Assembly (NCBI GenBank): GCA_052033915.1
Contig: JBPOJF010000006.1
Location: forward strand, 1-64,000
Source: CALMZY01 sp052033915
GTDB lineage: Bacteria > Verrucomicrobiota > Kiritimatiellia > CAIQIC01 > JAGNIJ01
DNA: 64,000 nt
Direction of reading: 5' to 3'
The notes under the pieces are model-generated. The model saw nothing but the letters and a program-made list of their open reading frames with translations. It did no database searches and was not told the origin of the DNA. This document shows positions 1-8,017 of the stretch, one piece after another. A program made the translations under genes and the position numbers. The number at the start of each line of letters is the position of its first letter. The first letter of the stretch is position 1.

Positions 1-325
1 GATGCTGGCATTGCGGGCTCCTTTCGGGCTTGCCCACAACGGCCTTCGCCTGGCGACCGGTCCGATGTCTGGCGGGTTGATGCTGCTCGTCTACAGGTTA
101 CATACCCGCCGAAGGTTCTAAATGGCGGTGGGTTCCGGTGCGAACGAACCTGTTAACCACTGGCGGGCTGTTCACCAGAGAGTCCGAGAGTTCGGGCGGT
201 TGCTCTCGGGGTCCGGTCGTGAACATATACGTTCGCGACCGGGACCCGGTTTCTCGGTTTCGGAACAGAGAACGCGCCCACGGCGGCGGGATCGCCGTAA
301 CCCTTTGGAATCAACGGAAAACGCA
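1..325. other. Gene-free, structure-rich stretch at left edge
   Basis: I see no convincing protein gene here; the open frames are short and unlike any family I know. The stretch has many self-complementary segments. The clearest is a long hairpin whose arms are 209-224 and 231-247 (loop ATATAC, one bulge and one G-U pair). A second pairing, CCGAGAG (184-190) with CTCTCGG (203-209), competes with pairing of the same segment to TCTCGG (252-257). It could be part of a structured RNA entering from outside the window. I looked for tmRNA, RNase P, SRP and T-box signatures and found none. Confidence 0.3.
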
Positions 326-355
326 AACGCCCGGCCAGATGCCTGGTCGGGCGTT
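326..355 (-). terminator. Hairpin terminator after tRNA-Asn
   Basis: A 13-bp stem, AACGCCCGGCCAG against CTGGTCGGGCGTT with one G-U pair and the loop ATGC, lies about 40 bases downstream of the minus-strand tRNA-Asn. On the minus strand it is followed by a weak T-rich segment (TTTGCGTTTTCC). The position fits termination of the tRNA and possibly of the recR operon upstream. Confidence 0.55.
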
Positions 356-396
356 CGTGTAAACCGGATGGTACGGGGACCTTCCGAAATAAAAAA

Positions 397-471
397 TGGC
401 TCCGGCGACAGGGCTCGAACCTGTAACATTCTGGTTAACAGCCAGACGCTCTACCATTGAGCTACGCCGGA
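397..471 (-). tRNA. tRNA-Asn (GTT)
   Basis: Read on the minus strand, this folds as a full cloverleaf: acceptor TCCGGCG with CGCCGGA, a D-arm starting TAGCTCAAT, an anticodon loop TGTTAAC giving anticodon GTT, a T-loop GTTCGAGCC, and an encoded CCA end. It lies about 60 bases downstream of recR on the same strand. Confidence 0.97.
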
Positions 472-532
472 ATCCGTTTAAACCGACCGAGACACAATAT
501 CTACCGCTTTTTGGAAGTCAAGCACGTCGAGA

Positions 533-1135
533 TCAAACCATCTGCCGGTTCTGCAACGCGCGGGAAAGCGTTACGGAGTCCGAATACGCGATGGCACTGC
601 CGGCGGGAATTCCGAAGGCAAGCCGGGATACCTTGACCTCTCGGGTCGAAAGCGCGTGTTGAAGGAAGGAGGATGTGGCGTCGCTTTCCACGTCGGAGTT
701 CAACGCAAGGATGACCTCTTCAACGCCTTCCCCGTCAATCCTCTTCAACAGACTCTCCACACGCAGGTCCTGTACACCCTCCCCTTTCATGGGCGAGAGC
801 TTGCCCATCAACGCGTGATAACGCCCGCGAAAACAGCCCGTGCGCTCGATCAGCAGGATGTCACCCGGTTCCTCCACAACGCAGATGACGCGACTGTCGC
901 GCCGGGCGTCCCGGCACAGGGAACACGGGTCTTCCGTTTTCAGCGTGATGCCGCCGCAGAGAGTACAGGCGCCGACTTTTGCGTCGAGTTCCTGAAGCGC
1001 AAGAATCAAGTCGCGCACCAAACCCCGCGAATCGCGCGCGAGCTTGAGGGCCATCCTCTCGGCCGACCGGCGACCGACTCCAGGAAGCCGTCCCAGAAGG
1101 CTCGTCAGCTTGTCGAGAGGTTCGATGGGATTCAT
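533..1135 (-). CDS. recR: Recombination mediator protein RecR
   Basis: RecR of the RecFOR pathway, which loads RecA onto SSB-coated gaps and acts in the cytoplasm on DNA. It is 200 aa, the usual family length. Domains in order are an N-terminal helix-hairpin-helix around residues 8-28 (GRLPGVGRRSAER), a four-cysteine zinc finger (Cys57, Cys60, Cys71, Cys74), then a Toprim domain from about residue 80 with the acidic VVEEPGD segment. It is the last protein gene of the dnaX-ybaB-recR cluster, a widely conserved arrangement, and starts 7 bases after the ybaB stop. Confidence 0.97.
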   Translation of the reverse strand: MNPIEPLDKLTSLLGRLPGVGRRSAERMALKLARDSRGLVRDLILALQELDAKVGACTLCGGITLKTEDPCSLCRDARRDSRVICVVEEPGDILLIERTGCFRGRYHALMGKLSPMKGEGVQDLRVESLLKRIDGEGVEEVILALNSDVESDATSSFLQHALSTREVKVSRLAFGIPAGSAIAYSDSVTLSRALQNRQMV

Positions 1136-1142
1136 GCAAGCC

Positions 1143-1451
1143 TTACAGGCCGGGAATACCCAATCCGGCGGTCAGCTTCGACATTTCCCTGGCCGCCATA
1201 TCCTTGGCCGCCTGGATCGCGCCATTTACGCCCGCAAGAATGGCGTCCTGAAGCATGTCCACATCCGAGGGGTCCACGAGCTTGGGGTCGATTCGTATCG
1301 AGACGATGTTTCCATCCCCGGTGGCCGTGACGGTCACCATTCCCCCGCCGCTCGAAAAATCCACCTGCCGCTGGGCCAGTTCGGCCTGCACCGTCTTCAG
1401 GCTTTCCTGCATCGCGACGGCCTGCTTCATCATCTTCATCATATTGACCAT
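1143..1451 (-). CDS. ybaB: YbaB/EbfC nucleoid-associated protein
   Basis: Small DNA-binding protein of the YbaB/EbfC family (102 aa, typical length), which forms a tweezer-like dimer on DNA and is thought to organise the nucleoid. The sequence shows a Met-rich N-terminal helix (MMKMMKQA), a central Gly-rich strand pair (SSGGGMVTVTATGDG) and a C-terminal helix with the family-typical run ending in a Gly/Pro-rich tail. It sits between dnaX and recR, with 12 bases to dnaX and 7 to recR, so it is almost certainly co-transcribed with them. Confidence 0.95.
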   Translation of the reverse strand: MVNMMKMMKQAVAMQESLKTVQAELAQRQVDFSSGGGMVTVTATGDGNIVSIRIDPKLVDPSDVDMLQDAILAGVNGAIQAAKDMAAREMSKLTAGLGIPGL

Positions 1452-1463
1452 GATCCGCTCCTG

Positions 1464-3197
1464 CTATTTACGCACATCCGTGATATCGCCATTGAACATT
1501 TCCAGAGTTTTTCGGACGGTCGGATTCTTCATCCATTCCTGCTTCTCTTTCAGCGAGGCCGTCACACTGCCGGGCTTTTCGCCCGGCTGGGTCTTGGACG
1601 CGCTGGTTTTCCCGGCTGTCTTGATATCGCCCGGAAGAGTCGAGCGCGAGTCCAGCACGAAGAATTCGACCGTGACCTCGCGCTTCAAAACCTCGCCCAA
1701 GGTCTTTTCGATCGCCTTGCGGTTCCGGGCAAAATCGATTTTCTCCTTGTTCTCCGCAAACTCGGGGTCGAAGCCGATGCTGACGACATTCCCCACAATC
1801 TTCGCGGGCTTGGCGTCGATCAGGTAGCTTTTGGCCAGGGCTGCGGTGCGCCCCACCCGGTCCACTATTTCGCGCCACCGCCCGCAAAGCGCTTGCAGTT
1901 CGTCGGCCTCGGCCGGAGGCGCCGCGGATTTCCTGCCCTCCGCCGCGACCGGCGCGGACTTCGGCTTGGCCGGTTCGGAATCGGAAGGAGCGGCCTTCGG
2001 CTCGGGGGCGATGACCACCGGCGAATCTTCGGCCGCAATCCCGGCCTGGTTCGCGAGCGCGCGCTTGAGAGATTCAATCTGGCCGATGATTTCGTCGATC
2101 GTGACCGTCTTCGCGACGCGCGACGCGCGGATCAGCGCGGTTTCCAGAAGCGTCCGACGCGAGAGCGCGTACCGCATCCGATTCTCCGTCTCGATCAGGA
2201 TATCCGTCACACGCAACAAGCGCGCGGCGTCGGTCAGCCGGGCATGCTCCGTGATAGTCGCCACCTGCGCTTCGGTCAGGTCCAGCCCGACAAACGCATC
2301 GCCCGTATACAGGCACACCAGAACGTTCCTGAAGTGTTCCAGCAGTTCGAGAACGACGCGCTGGATGTCCTTGCCGCCCTCGTCCATTTCCGCGATCAGC
2401 TTGATGGCGGCCACGACATTCCCTTTCAGCACCGCCACGGCCAGTTCGTCCAGCGCATGTCTCGCCACCAGCCCAAAGACGGAAAGAACATCCTCTTCCC
2501 GAATTTGCTTTCCGCGAAACGCGATCAACTGGTCTAGGGCCGATTCCGCGTCGCGCAGGCCTCCCTCAGCTCCGCGTGCGATGGCCAGCATGGCGTCCTC
2601 GTCGATTTCAAGTTTCTCGGCTGCGGCGACTTCCGAAAGACGTTTGACGATGTCTTTGACCGATATTCGGCGCAGGTCAAACCTCTGGCAACGCGAGAGA
2701 ATCGTGGCGGGCACCTTCTGCGGTTCCGTCGTGGCGAACACGAATTTCACGTGCTTGGGGGGTTCTTCCAGCGTCTTCAGCAAGGCGTTGAACGCTGCCA
2801 TGGAAAGCATGTGGACTTCATCAATGATGTAGATCTTGAAGGGACCGCGCGACGGCGCATAACGCACGTTGTCGCGAAGATCGCGGACGTTGTCGACGCC
2901 GGTGTTCGATGCGGCGTCGATCTCGATCACGTCGAGATTGTTGCCCGCCACGATTTCCCGGCAGGCATCGCACTTGTCGCACGGGGTTGCCGTCGGCCCT
3001 TTTTCGCAATTCAGCGCCTTGGCCAATATCCGCGCGGTGGACGTCTTGCCCACGCCCCGAGGGCCGACAAAGAGATACGCATGCGCGACGCGATCGCTCT
3101 GAATGGCGTTCTTCAGCGTCTGCGTAACATGTTCCTGCCCCACGACATCCTCAAATTGTTGAGGCCGCCATTTTCGGGCTATGACTTCATAAGCCAT
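1464..3197 (-). CDS. dnaX: DNA polymerase III subunit gamma/tau
   Basis: Clamp-loader ATPase of the replicative polymerase, 577 aa. The start at 3197 (MAYEVIARKWRPQ, the family N-terminus) is preceded by GGAG; the frame opens 30 codons further upstream but without family similarity. The AAA+ part has Walker A GPRGVGKT at 45-52, a zinc module with Cys64, Cys73, Cys76 and Cys79, and Walker B IIDEVH at 124-129. The C-terminal third is Ala/Pro/Lys-rich followed by a folded tail, as in full-length tau. I saw no obvious slippery A-run for a gamma frameshift. The SRP RNA gene lies just upstream on the same strand. Confidence 0.96.
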   Translation of the reverse strand: MAYEVIARKWRPQQFEDVVGQEHVTQTLKNAIQSDRVAHAYLFVGPRGVGKTSTARILAKALNCEKGPTATPCDKCDACREIVAGNNLDVIEIDAASNTGVDNVRDLRDNVRYAPSRGPFKIYIIDEVHMLSMAAFNALLKTLEEPPKHVKFVFATTEPQKVPATILSRCQRFDLRRISVKDIVKRLSEVAAAEKLEIDEDAMLAIARGAEGGLRDAESALDQLIAFRGKQIREEDVLSVFGLVARHALDELAVAVLKGNVVAAIKLIAEMDEGGKDIQRVVLELLEHFRNVLVCLYTGDAFVGLDLTEAQVATITEHARLTDAARLLRVTDILIETENRMRYALSRRTLLETALIRASRVAKTVTIDEIIGQIESLKRALANQAGIAAEDSPVVIAPEPKAAPSDSEPAKPKSAPVAAEGRKSAAPPAEADELQALCGRWREIVDRVGRTAALAKSYLIDAKPAKIVGNVVSIGFDPEFAENKEKIDFARNRKAIEKTLGEVLKREVTVEFFVLDSRSTLPGDIKTAGKTSASKTQPGEKPGSVTASLKEKQEWMKNPTVRKTLEMFNGDITDVRK

Positions 3198-3284
3198 GGT
3201 CCAACTCCTCGGAGTGTTGGTGTATTGAGCGATGGGATGTCGCCGATCCCCCGCTCCAGCACCCCATTCTTCAACATGACCGTG

Positions 3285-3486
3285 CACCCGCGGTCGGTGG
3301 TCGCTTCAGAGCTTCGCACTCCGGTTCGAGACTCGGGCCAGAATACCTACGGCACCCGGATGAACATGGTTTACCGCTGCTACCTTCCGGTCCTGACGGG
3401 GTTCGCCCGTATCCGTCGCATAAGCCCCAACCGTCAACGCCTCTCGCCGGCGCAAACACTCTTCCGCGACCGTCTCACGCGGGGAT
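3285..3486 (-). ncRNA. ffs: Signal recognition particle RNA, extended form
   Basis: The minus strand contains the conserved Ffh-binding element GGACCGGAAGGTAGCAGC (within 3378-3395), with the GGAAG tetraloop and the asymmetric AGCAGC side. Flanking sequence pairs progressively outward: CGAAC with GTTC, GCGCCGG/CGAGA with TCTCG/CCGG, GGTCGC (3466-3471) with GCGACC (3299-3304), and CCCGCG (3478-3483) with CGCGGG (3287-3292). The rod is therefore about 200 nt, longer than the roughly 110-nt 4.5S form. A possible -10 element TATAGC lies at 3495-3500 on the minus strand. The position upstream of dnaX matches many bacteria. Ends are approximate. Confidence 0.85.
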
Positions 3487-3515
3487 TCAACCCTGCTATA
3501 GCGGGTTGCAGGTCC

Positions 3516-3535
3516 GCCCTTCGACAAGCTCAGGG
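3516..3535. repeat. Short palindromic intergenic motif (REP-like)
   Basis: The segment GCCCTTCGACAAGCTCAGGG has complementary ends (GCCCT with AGGGC). I recall it as a widespread intergenic motif in unrelated genomes. It lies in the otherwise empty space between ffs and surE. Only one copy is visible here, so its repeat status is inference. Confidence 0.35.
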
Positions 3536-3585
3536 CTTCAGGGCACCGCTACCTCCCCGTCTAGCACGGCCAAATGCACAGTACC

Positions 3586-3639
3586 AAGTCCAAAGTCCAA
3601 TGTCCAAAGTCTAAAGGCAAAGAAGACCGCTTTGGACTT
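3586..3639. repeat. GTCCAAAG tandem and inverted repeats before surE
   Basis: GTCCAAA-type units occur three times in a row between 3588 and 3611. The 10-mer AAGTCCAAAG (3586-3595) recurs inverted as CTTTGGACTT (3630-3639). The segment ends about 50 bases before the surE start. It could form a cruciform or hairpin or bind a regulator. No poly-T tract follows it on either strand. Confidence 0.6.
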
Positions 3640-3691
3640 TCGACTTTCTTTTGATGCTTGTTTCACGCGGCGCGCCATGCAGAATGACGCC

Positions 3692-4456
3692 ATGCACATA
3701 CTCATCAGCAACGATGACGGAATTTACGCGCCCGGCATTGCCGCGCTCTACGAGGCCGTGAAGGATCTCGGCGAGGTTCATGTCGTCGCCCCCAGCGGAG
3801 AGCAGAGCGCCGTCGGCCACGCCATCACCCTGTCCGACCCCATCAAGACCCGCAAGATTTTCAAGAACGGCAGTTTTTTCGGTTACGCGGTGGGAGGCAC
3901 GCCCGCGGATTGCGTCAAGCTGGCCGTCTGCGCTCTGCTCGACAAACGTCCGGACCTGGTCATCAGCGGGATCAACCTGGGACCGAATGCCGGCATCAGC
4001 GTGATCTACTCCGGAACCGTTTCCGCCGCGACGGAAGGCGCTATCCTCGGCATCCCCAGCATGGCCGTCTCCATGAACACGTTCAAGGACCCCCACTGGG
4101 AGACCGCCGCACAGGTCGCGCGACACCTTGCCCAGGTCATCCATGACAAGGGCCTTCCGGAAAACACGCTTCTGAATGTAAATGTCCCCAACCTGCCGGC
4201 GGGAGATGTGAAAGGGTATGCGGTCACGCGCATGGGCCGCTCGCGATTCGTCGAGACGTTCGACCGCCGCACCGATCCGCGCGGGAACGTGTATTACTGG
4301 ATGGACGGCGCGCTGGAGTATCTGGGCGACATGAACGGAACGGACTTGCAGGCCCTGAACAACCAGTACGTCTCGATGACCCCCATCTCGTTCGACCTGA
4401 CTCAATCGGATGCCATCCCGCGCGTGAAGGGCTGGGACTTGAAATGGCCGGCGTAG
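3692..4456 (+). CDS. surE: 5'-nucleotidase SurE
   Basis: Stationary-phase survival protein SurE, a metal-dependent nucleoside monophosphate phosphatase of the cytoplasm (254 aa, usual length). The start at 3692 gives the family N-terminus MHILISNDDG; an in-frame ATG at 3677 would add five residues, and no clear ribosome binding site separates them. Metal ligands are visible as Asp8, Asp9, Ser39 (APSGEQSA) and Asn95 (ISGINLG). It is transcribed alone toward a convergent gene whose stop lies 14 bases away. Confidence 0.95.
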   Translation: MHILISNDDGIYAPGIAALYEAVKDLGEVHVVAPSGEQSAVGHAITLSDPIKTRKIFKNGSFFGYAVGGTPADCVKLAVCALLDKRPDLVISGINLGPNAGISVIYSGTVSAATEGAILGIPSMAVSMNTFKDPHWETAAQVARHLAQVIHDKGLPENTLLNVNVPNLPAGDVKGYAVTRMGRSRFVETFDRRTDPRGNVYYWMDGALEYLGDMNGTDLQALNNQYVSMTPISFDLTQSDAIPRVKGWDLKWPA

Positions 4457-4469
4457 CGGCGCGGGGCGG

Positions 4470-5189
4470 CTACATCTGCTGGATGACTTCCTGCTCGGAC
4501 TCGACGATCCACTGATACATTTCCGCGGCATCCCTGGATTCGCGAAGCTCCAGGAGAAGGCTTGTGTAGTGACACATCATGCACAAGCGAGTCAGCGTGT
4601 GGAGATGGATGCGGTCATCCTGGCAGCAGATGAGAAAGAAAAGGTCCGTTGTTGTTCCATCCGGCGAACCGAAGGGAACCTGCTGGATGGTCCGGCCGAT
4701 GGCAACAAAGGAATCCGAGAACATGTAGGGCTCGTGATTCTTCGGATGAAGCAGCGCAATCCCCCCCGCCAGGGCGGTCGAACAAAGCTTCTCCCGTTCC
4801 TCCAGGCTGTGGATAAGATACTGCGGATCGGTGACCAGTCCCGTGTTTTCCACAAGTTCCACCATGCACCGGATCACCGACGCCTTGGTTTTCGATTGCA
4901 AATTCGGGTTGATGTACTCCGGTTTCAGCAGTTCCGAGATGATGGCGTTCTGCTTGGAAAGATCGTGCGCTTTCGCCGAGGTCTTGCGGTGATATTGGGT
5001 CAGCTTCGGTTTCGGCAGCCCAATGATCCGCTGCGAAGCCCACGCGTCGATTTCCTTTTTCCGAAAAATCAGACGATCGCCCTGCATCGCGCAGGGGATC
5101 TCGCGCGTCCGCACCAACTCCTTCACCTCCGGCACGGGCAGGCGCAGGTATTCGGCGGCCTCTTCCAGGTTGAAAACTCGATATGGCAT
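4470..5189 (-). CDS. HTH domain fused to PTS EIIA (PtsN-like) domain
   Basis: A 239-aa protein with two parts. Residues 1-55 are an excisionase/MerR-like helix-turn-helix (FNLEEAAEYLRLP...RLIFRKKEIDAW). Residues about 90-235 match the fructose-type EIIA fold of phosphotransferase systems, with the phospho-accepting histidine as His148 in GGIALLHPKNHEP. The usual family motif is GIAxPH; here Leu replaces Pro before the His. The arrangement suggests a phosphorylation-sensitive DNA-binding regulator in the manner of nitrogen-type PTS proteins, which is inference. No sugar permease is nearby. Confidence 0.8.
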   Translation of the reverse strand: MPYRVFNLEEAAEYLRLPVPEVKELVRTREIPCAMQGDRLIFRKKEIDAWASQRIIGLPKPKLTQYHRKTSAKAHDLSKQNAIISELLKPEYINPNLQSKTKASVIRCMVELVENTGLVTDPQYLIHSLEEREKLCSTALAGGIALLHPKNHEPYMFSDSFVAIGRTIQQVPFGSPDGTTTDLFFLICCQDDRIHLHTLTRLCMMCHYTSLLLELRESRDAAEMYQWIVESEQEVIQQM

Positions 5190-5270
5190 ATTGATGTCCA
5201 GAGATTGCGCTATCTATTTAGCCGCTTCGCGCAAAGAAGGCACGAAAAAAGTTACGCAACAGGAGGCGTC

Positions 5271-5298
5271 TTGACTTTGAACCGAGGCCCCATATAGT
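5271..5298 (+). promoter_or_regulatory. Sigma-70-type promoter of tRNA-Thr
   Basis: TTGACT at 5271-5276 and TATAGT at 5293-5298 are separated by 16 bases, close to the sigma-70 consensus. A transcript would start near 5305, about 23 bases before the mature tRNA-Thr 5' end. Confidence 0.75.
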
Positions 5299-5327
5299 TG
5301 CACGCGATTCTCGCGCGCGGGGATGAC

Positions 5328-5403
5328 GCCAACGTAGCTCAGCTGGCAGAGCAGGTCATTCGTAATGATCAGGTCGTCGGTTCGAATCCGACCGTTGGCT
5401 CCA
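5328..5403 (+). tRNA. tRNA-Thr (CGT)
   Basis: Full cloverleaf: acceptor GCCAACG with CGTTGGC, D-arm TAGCTCAGCTGGCAGAGC, anticodon loop TTCGTAA giving CGT for ACG codons, T-loop GTTCGAATC, and an encoded CCA. It stands alone behind a good promoter. Confidence 0.97.
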
Positions 5404-5470
5404 GTCTTCGTTCAAGGCGCAGCCGGGCGCATGTTCCTTCTCGACGCGGCGCGCGCCATCCGACACCGCG

Positions 5471-6301
5471 TCAATCCGGCGCACCTCCCCATTCTCCCGT
5501 ACAGGTAATCACGATGCTGTTCGACGCCATCTTCAGCATCTCAAACGTGAAGTCACGCACGCTTCTCCGGGGCCCGATCTGCGCGCTGTCCAGGGCCAGA
5601 AAGTAGTGCGTCATCTTCCGGTTGGGTAGTCGGATGGGTGTGACCTCGAATCGAACGCCCGAGACGGAAGCAAGCTCCCGTTTGTCCGCGTCCCACCAGG
5701 ACATTTCCCCGTCCGAGATCGACAGGTTGATGCAATCCCAGATGACACCCCGCGCCGACGGGGCCGGGGTACTGTCCGCCTCTTCCGTCGCGGGCCGGTC
5801 ACTCTGGACGGGCGCGGCGGCCGACGCGGGCAGATCAAACCGCCCCCACTCCGCCACCCATGAGCCGAGTTGCGCGAAAGCGGCAGGCGCCCACTCTCCG
5901 GACGGACCCGGCGCAAAAGAGACTCCGAACCCTTTCAGTTCCAGCGCCGATAACACGCCGCCGCGCGAACGGAGCGCGTTCATCACCGACCATTGAATGA
6001 TCGCTTCCCTGACTCGATAGCCGGGGACTCCCTTTCGGACACCCCCCTCCGTGACCACGCCGGTAAGAACAAGTTTCAGGGATGGGGTCGCCTGAATCCG
6101 TTTCACATGAACCGGGATCCCCAGACGCCTCTCCAGGAAGTCTTCGGCATAGGAGCGAAATCCATCCGTGCGGCACGCGAGGAACACGCCCCCATAGAAG
6201 ATGGCCACAAGGAAGAAACTCGTCAGGAGACAGCCGCCAAAGGCGTGCCCGCGCGCCGGCATTTCCCTGACCTCTTCCATCTTCCTGTTTTTTCTGCTCA
6301 T
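5471..6301 (-). CDS. Membrane-anchored AsmA-like hypothetical protein
   Basis: About 276 aa, start taken as ATG at 6301; a TTG at 6310 overlapping the proC stop is an alternative. A basic N-terminus is followed by one transmembrane segment around residues 23-43, then a region resembling the first AsmA/DUF748 repeat (FLERRLGIPVHVKRIQATPSL). Proteins of that kind sit in the inner membrane with a periplasmic body and are linked to outer-membrane lipid traffic. Here the protein is much shorter than true AsmA. It follows proC directly and is probably co-transcribed. Function is not established. Confidence 0.6.
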   Translation of the reverse strand: MSRKNRKMEEVREMPARGHAFGGCLLTSFFLVAIFYGGVFLACRTDGFRSYAEDFLERRLGIPVHVKRIQATPSLKLVLTGVVTEGGVRKGVPGYRVREAIIQWSVMNALRSRGGVLSALELKGFGVSFAPGPSGEWAPAAFAQLGSWVAEWGRFDLPASAAAPVQSDRPATEEADSTPAPSARGVIWDCINLSISDGEMSWWDADKRELASVSGVRFEVTPIRLPNRKMTHYFLALDSAQIGPRRSVRDFTFEMLKMASNSIVITCTGEWGGAPD

Positions 6302-6306
6302 GACAT

Positions 6307-7131
6307 TCAACCGCCGGAGAGTTCCTTCGCCCGACGATGCGCCGCCGCGATGGCGTCGAGGTACGCGTGGTAAACAGCCTTTTCCTCCAGGACCTCAAGC
6401 GCCGCCGCGGTCGTGCCTCCCTTGGAAGTCACCCGTCGGCGCAATTCGGCCGGCGCCGTCCCGGTGGCTTCCGCAAGTTTCGCGGACCCGCTGACGGTCG
6501 CGTAGATCAGCTTCCGGGCAATCGCCTCATCCAAACCCGCGTGACGCGCGGCCTCGATCATGGCCTCCATCAGATGAAACACATACGCCGGTCCGCTGCC
6601 GCTCAGGGCGGTCACGGCATCCATGCCGGTTTCGGGCACCCGAACAACCAGCCCCACCGCCGCCATCATGGTCTCCGTCATAGCCAGGTCGGCATCCCCG
6701 GCCCAGCGGCCCCCGCAGAACGCCGCCGCGCCCGCGCGGACCAGGGCCGGCGTATTCGGCATCACACGCACAACGCGAACACCGTCGCCAACCCGCTTTT
6801 CAATCCATCCGGTCGAAATGCCCGCGGCGATGCTGATCACCAAGCTGTTTTCCACCCCTTCCTTGATTTCCTCCAGGACATCGCCCAGGAGTTGGGGTTT
6901 GACCGCCAGGACCACGACATCCGCCTTCTTCACCGCCGCCGCGTTGTTGGCGACCCCCTTGACCTGAAACTCCTTCTCAAAAAAAGCCAGCCGCTCGGGC
7001 CTCAGGTCCGTCACCCGAATGCGGTCCGCTTCACAAACGCCGCCGGCCAGTATCCCCCTGATCAACGCTTCGGCCATGTTGCCGGCGCCGATGAAAACCA
7101 CGTTGTTTACTCCGAGACTGCCGGTCGCCAT
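6307..7131 (-). CDS. proC: Pyrroline-5-carboxylate reductase
   Basis: Last step of proline synthesis, NAD(P)H-dependent reduction of 1-pyrroline-5-carboxylate, in the cytoplasm. It is 274 aa, the usual length. An N-terminal Rossmann motif (VVFIGAGNMAEALI, residues 11-24) and the C-terminal family signature around SGSGPAYVFHLMEAM and VTSKGGTTAAALEVLE are clear. Its first 25 bases overlap the end of yggS, the common yggS-proC pairing, which implies translational coupling. Confidence 0.96.
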   Translation of the reverse strand: MATGSLGVNNVVFIGAGNMAEALIRGILAGGVCEADRIRVTDLRPERLAFFEKEFQVKGVANNAAAVKKADVVVLAVKPQLLGDVLEEIKEGVENSLVISIAAGISTGWIEKRVGDGVRVVRVMPNTPALVRAGAAAFCGGRWAGDADLAMTETMMAAVGLVVRVPETGMDAVTALSGSGPAYVFHLMEAMIEAARHAGLDEAIARKLIYATVSGSAKLAEATGTAPAELRRRVTSKGGTTAAALEVLEEKAVYHAYLDAIAAAHRRAKELSGG

Positions 7132-7820
7132 GTTTCACCTCGCTCTCCAAACAACGCCGTGCCGACGCGTATCCATGTGGCCCCCTCCTCGATCGCCACC
7201 TCGAAGTCATGGGTCATCCCCATGGATAACTCCTCCAATCCGACACCCGTCGCCGCGCGCCACTGGTCCCTCAGATCGCGCAGCCTGCGGAAGTGAGGCC
7301 GCGCCTTTTCCACATCCGCGGCAAACGGCGGCATGGTCATCAGCCCCACGATGTTCACATGCATGAGGCGATTTGCCGCTTCGAGAACCTCGGGCACCGA
7401 CTCCGGCGTCATTCCAAATTTCGAACTTTCTCCGGAAACATTGACCTCGAGAAGCACGCATAGGTTCCGGCCGGCCTCATCGCACGCCGCATCCACGGCT
7501 TCGAGCAGTTTCAGCGAATCAATCGAATGAATCATCTCGAACAGACGCACGGCATCGCGCACTTTGTTCCTCTGCAAATGCCCCACCATATGCCACGCGA
7601 GACGGCCCGAGCACAGGGGGATCTTCGCCTTGGCCTCCTGCACCTTGTTTTCCCCGAAGACGCGCAGCCCGCAGTCCGCGGCCTCGCGAATGCTGTCGGG
7701 TCCGTGCGTCTTCGAAACCGCGATCAGCTTCACGCCGGCCGGATCGCGACCGGAGCGGGCACAGGCCGCCGCGATCCTCCGATTCACGGCATCCAGCCGC
7801 TCTTGAAACGTCTCGTTCAT
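7107..7820 (-). CDS. yggS: YggS family PLP homeostasis protein
   Basis: Pyridoxal-phosphate-binding protein of the YggS/PLPBP family (237 aa), without known catalytic activity but important for vitamin B6 and amino-acid homeostasis. It has an alanine-racemase-like barrel with the PLP lysine as Lys37 in LIAVSKTHG, the GENKVQEA motif, WHMVGHLQRNK, and the phosphate-binding SMGMTHDFEVAIEEGATWIRVGTALFG region near the C-terminus. It heads the yggS-proC operon. Confidence 0.95.
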   Translation of the reverse strand: MNETFQERLDAVNRRIAAACARSGRDPAGVKLIAVSKTHGPDSIREAADCGLRVFGENKVQEAKAKIPLCSGRLAWHMVGHLQRNKVRDAVRLFEMIHSIDSLKLLEAVDAACDEAGRNLCVLLEVNVSGESSKFGMTPESVPEVLEAANRLMHVNIVGLMTMPPFAADVEKARPHFRRLRDLRDQWRAATGVGLEELSMGMTHDFEVAIEEGATWIRVGTALFGERGETWRPAVSE

Positions 7821-8017
7821 GGACGATCCTTATAGCGGATTCCCGGGGACTTGAAAACGTCCCATTTCCAAGGAGTGGAAAACTTGCCCTATCGTTTTCC
7901 AACCCTTGGGTCATCGGGACGAACTCATGAAACAGGAAACGATTCGGATCGGCGCGCGACACCATCGAGGCGGGAGCGCCGGGACGGATGAAATCGCGGG
8001 CCCCGGGGCAGTCGGCG

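Noticed and set aside
120..400. T-box or tmRNA at the left edge
   Set aside because: There is no antiterminator consensus, no tRNA-like end with CCA apart from tRNA-Asn, and no resume-codon tag frame.
1044..2537. 497-aa plus-strand open frame over dnaX
   Set aside because: It has no recognisable domain, and dnaX on the other strand is unambiguous.
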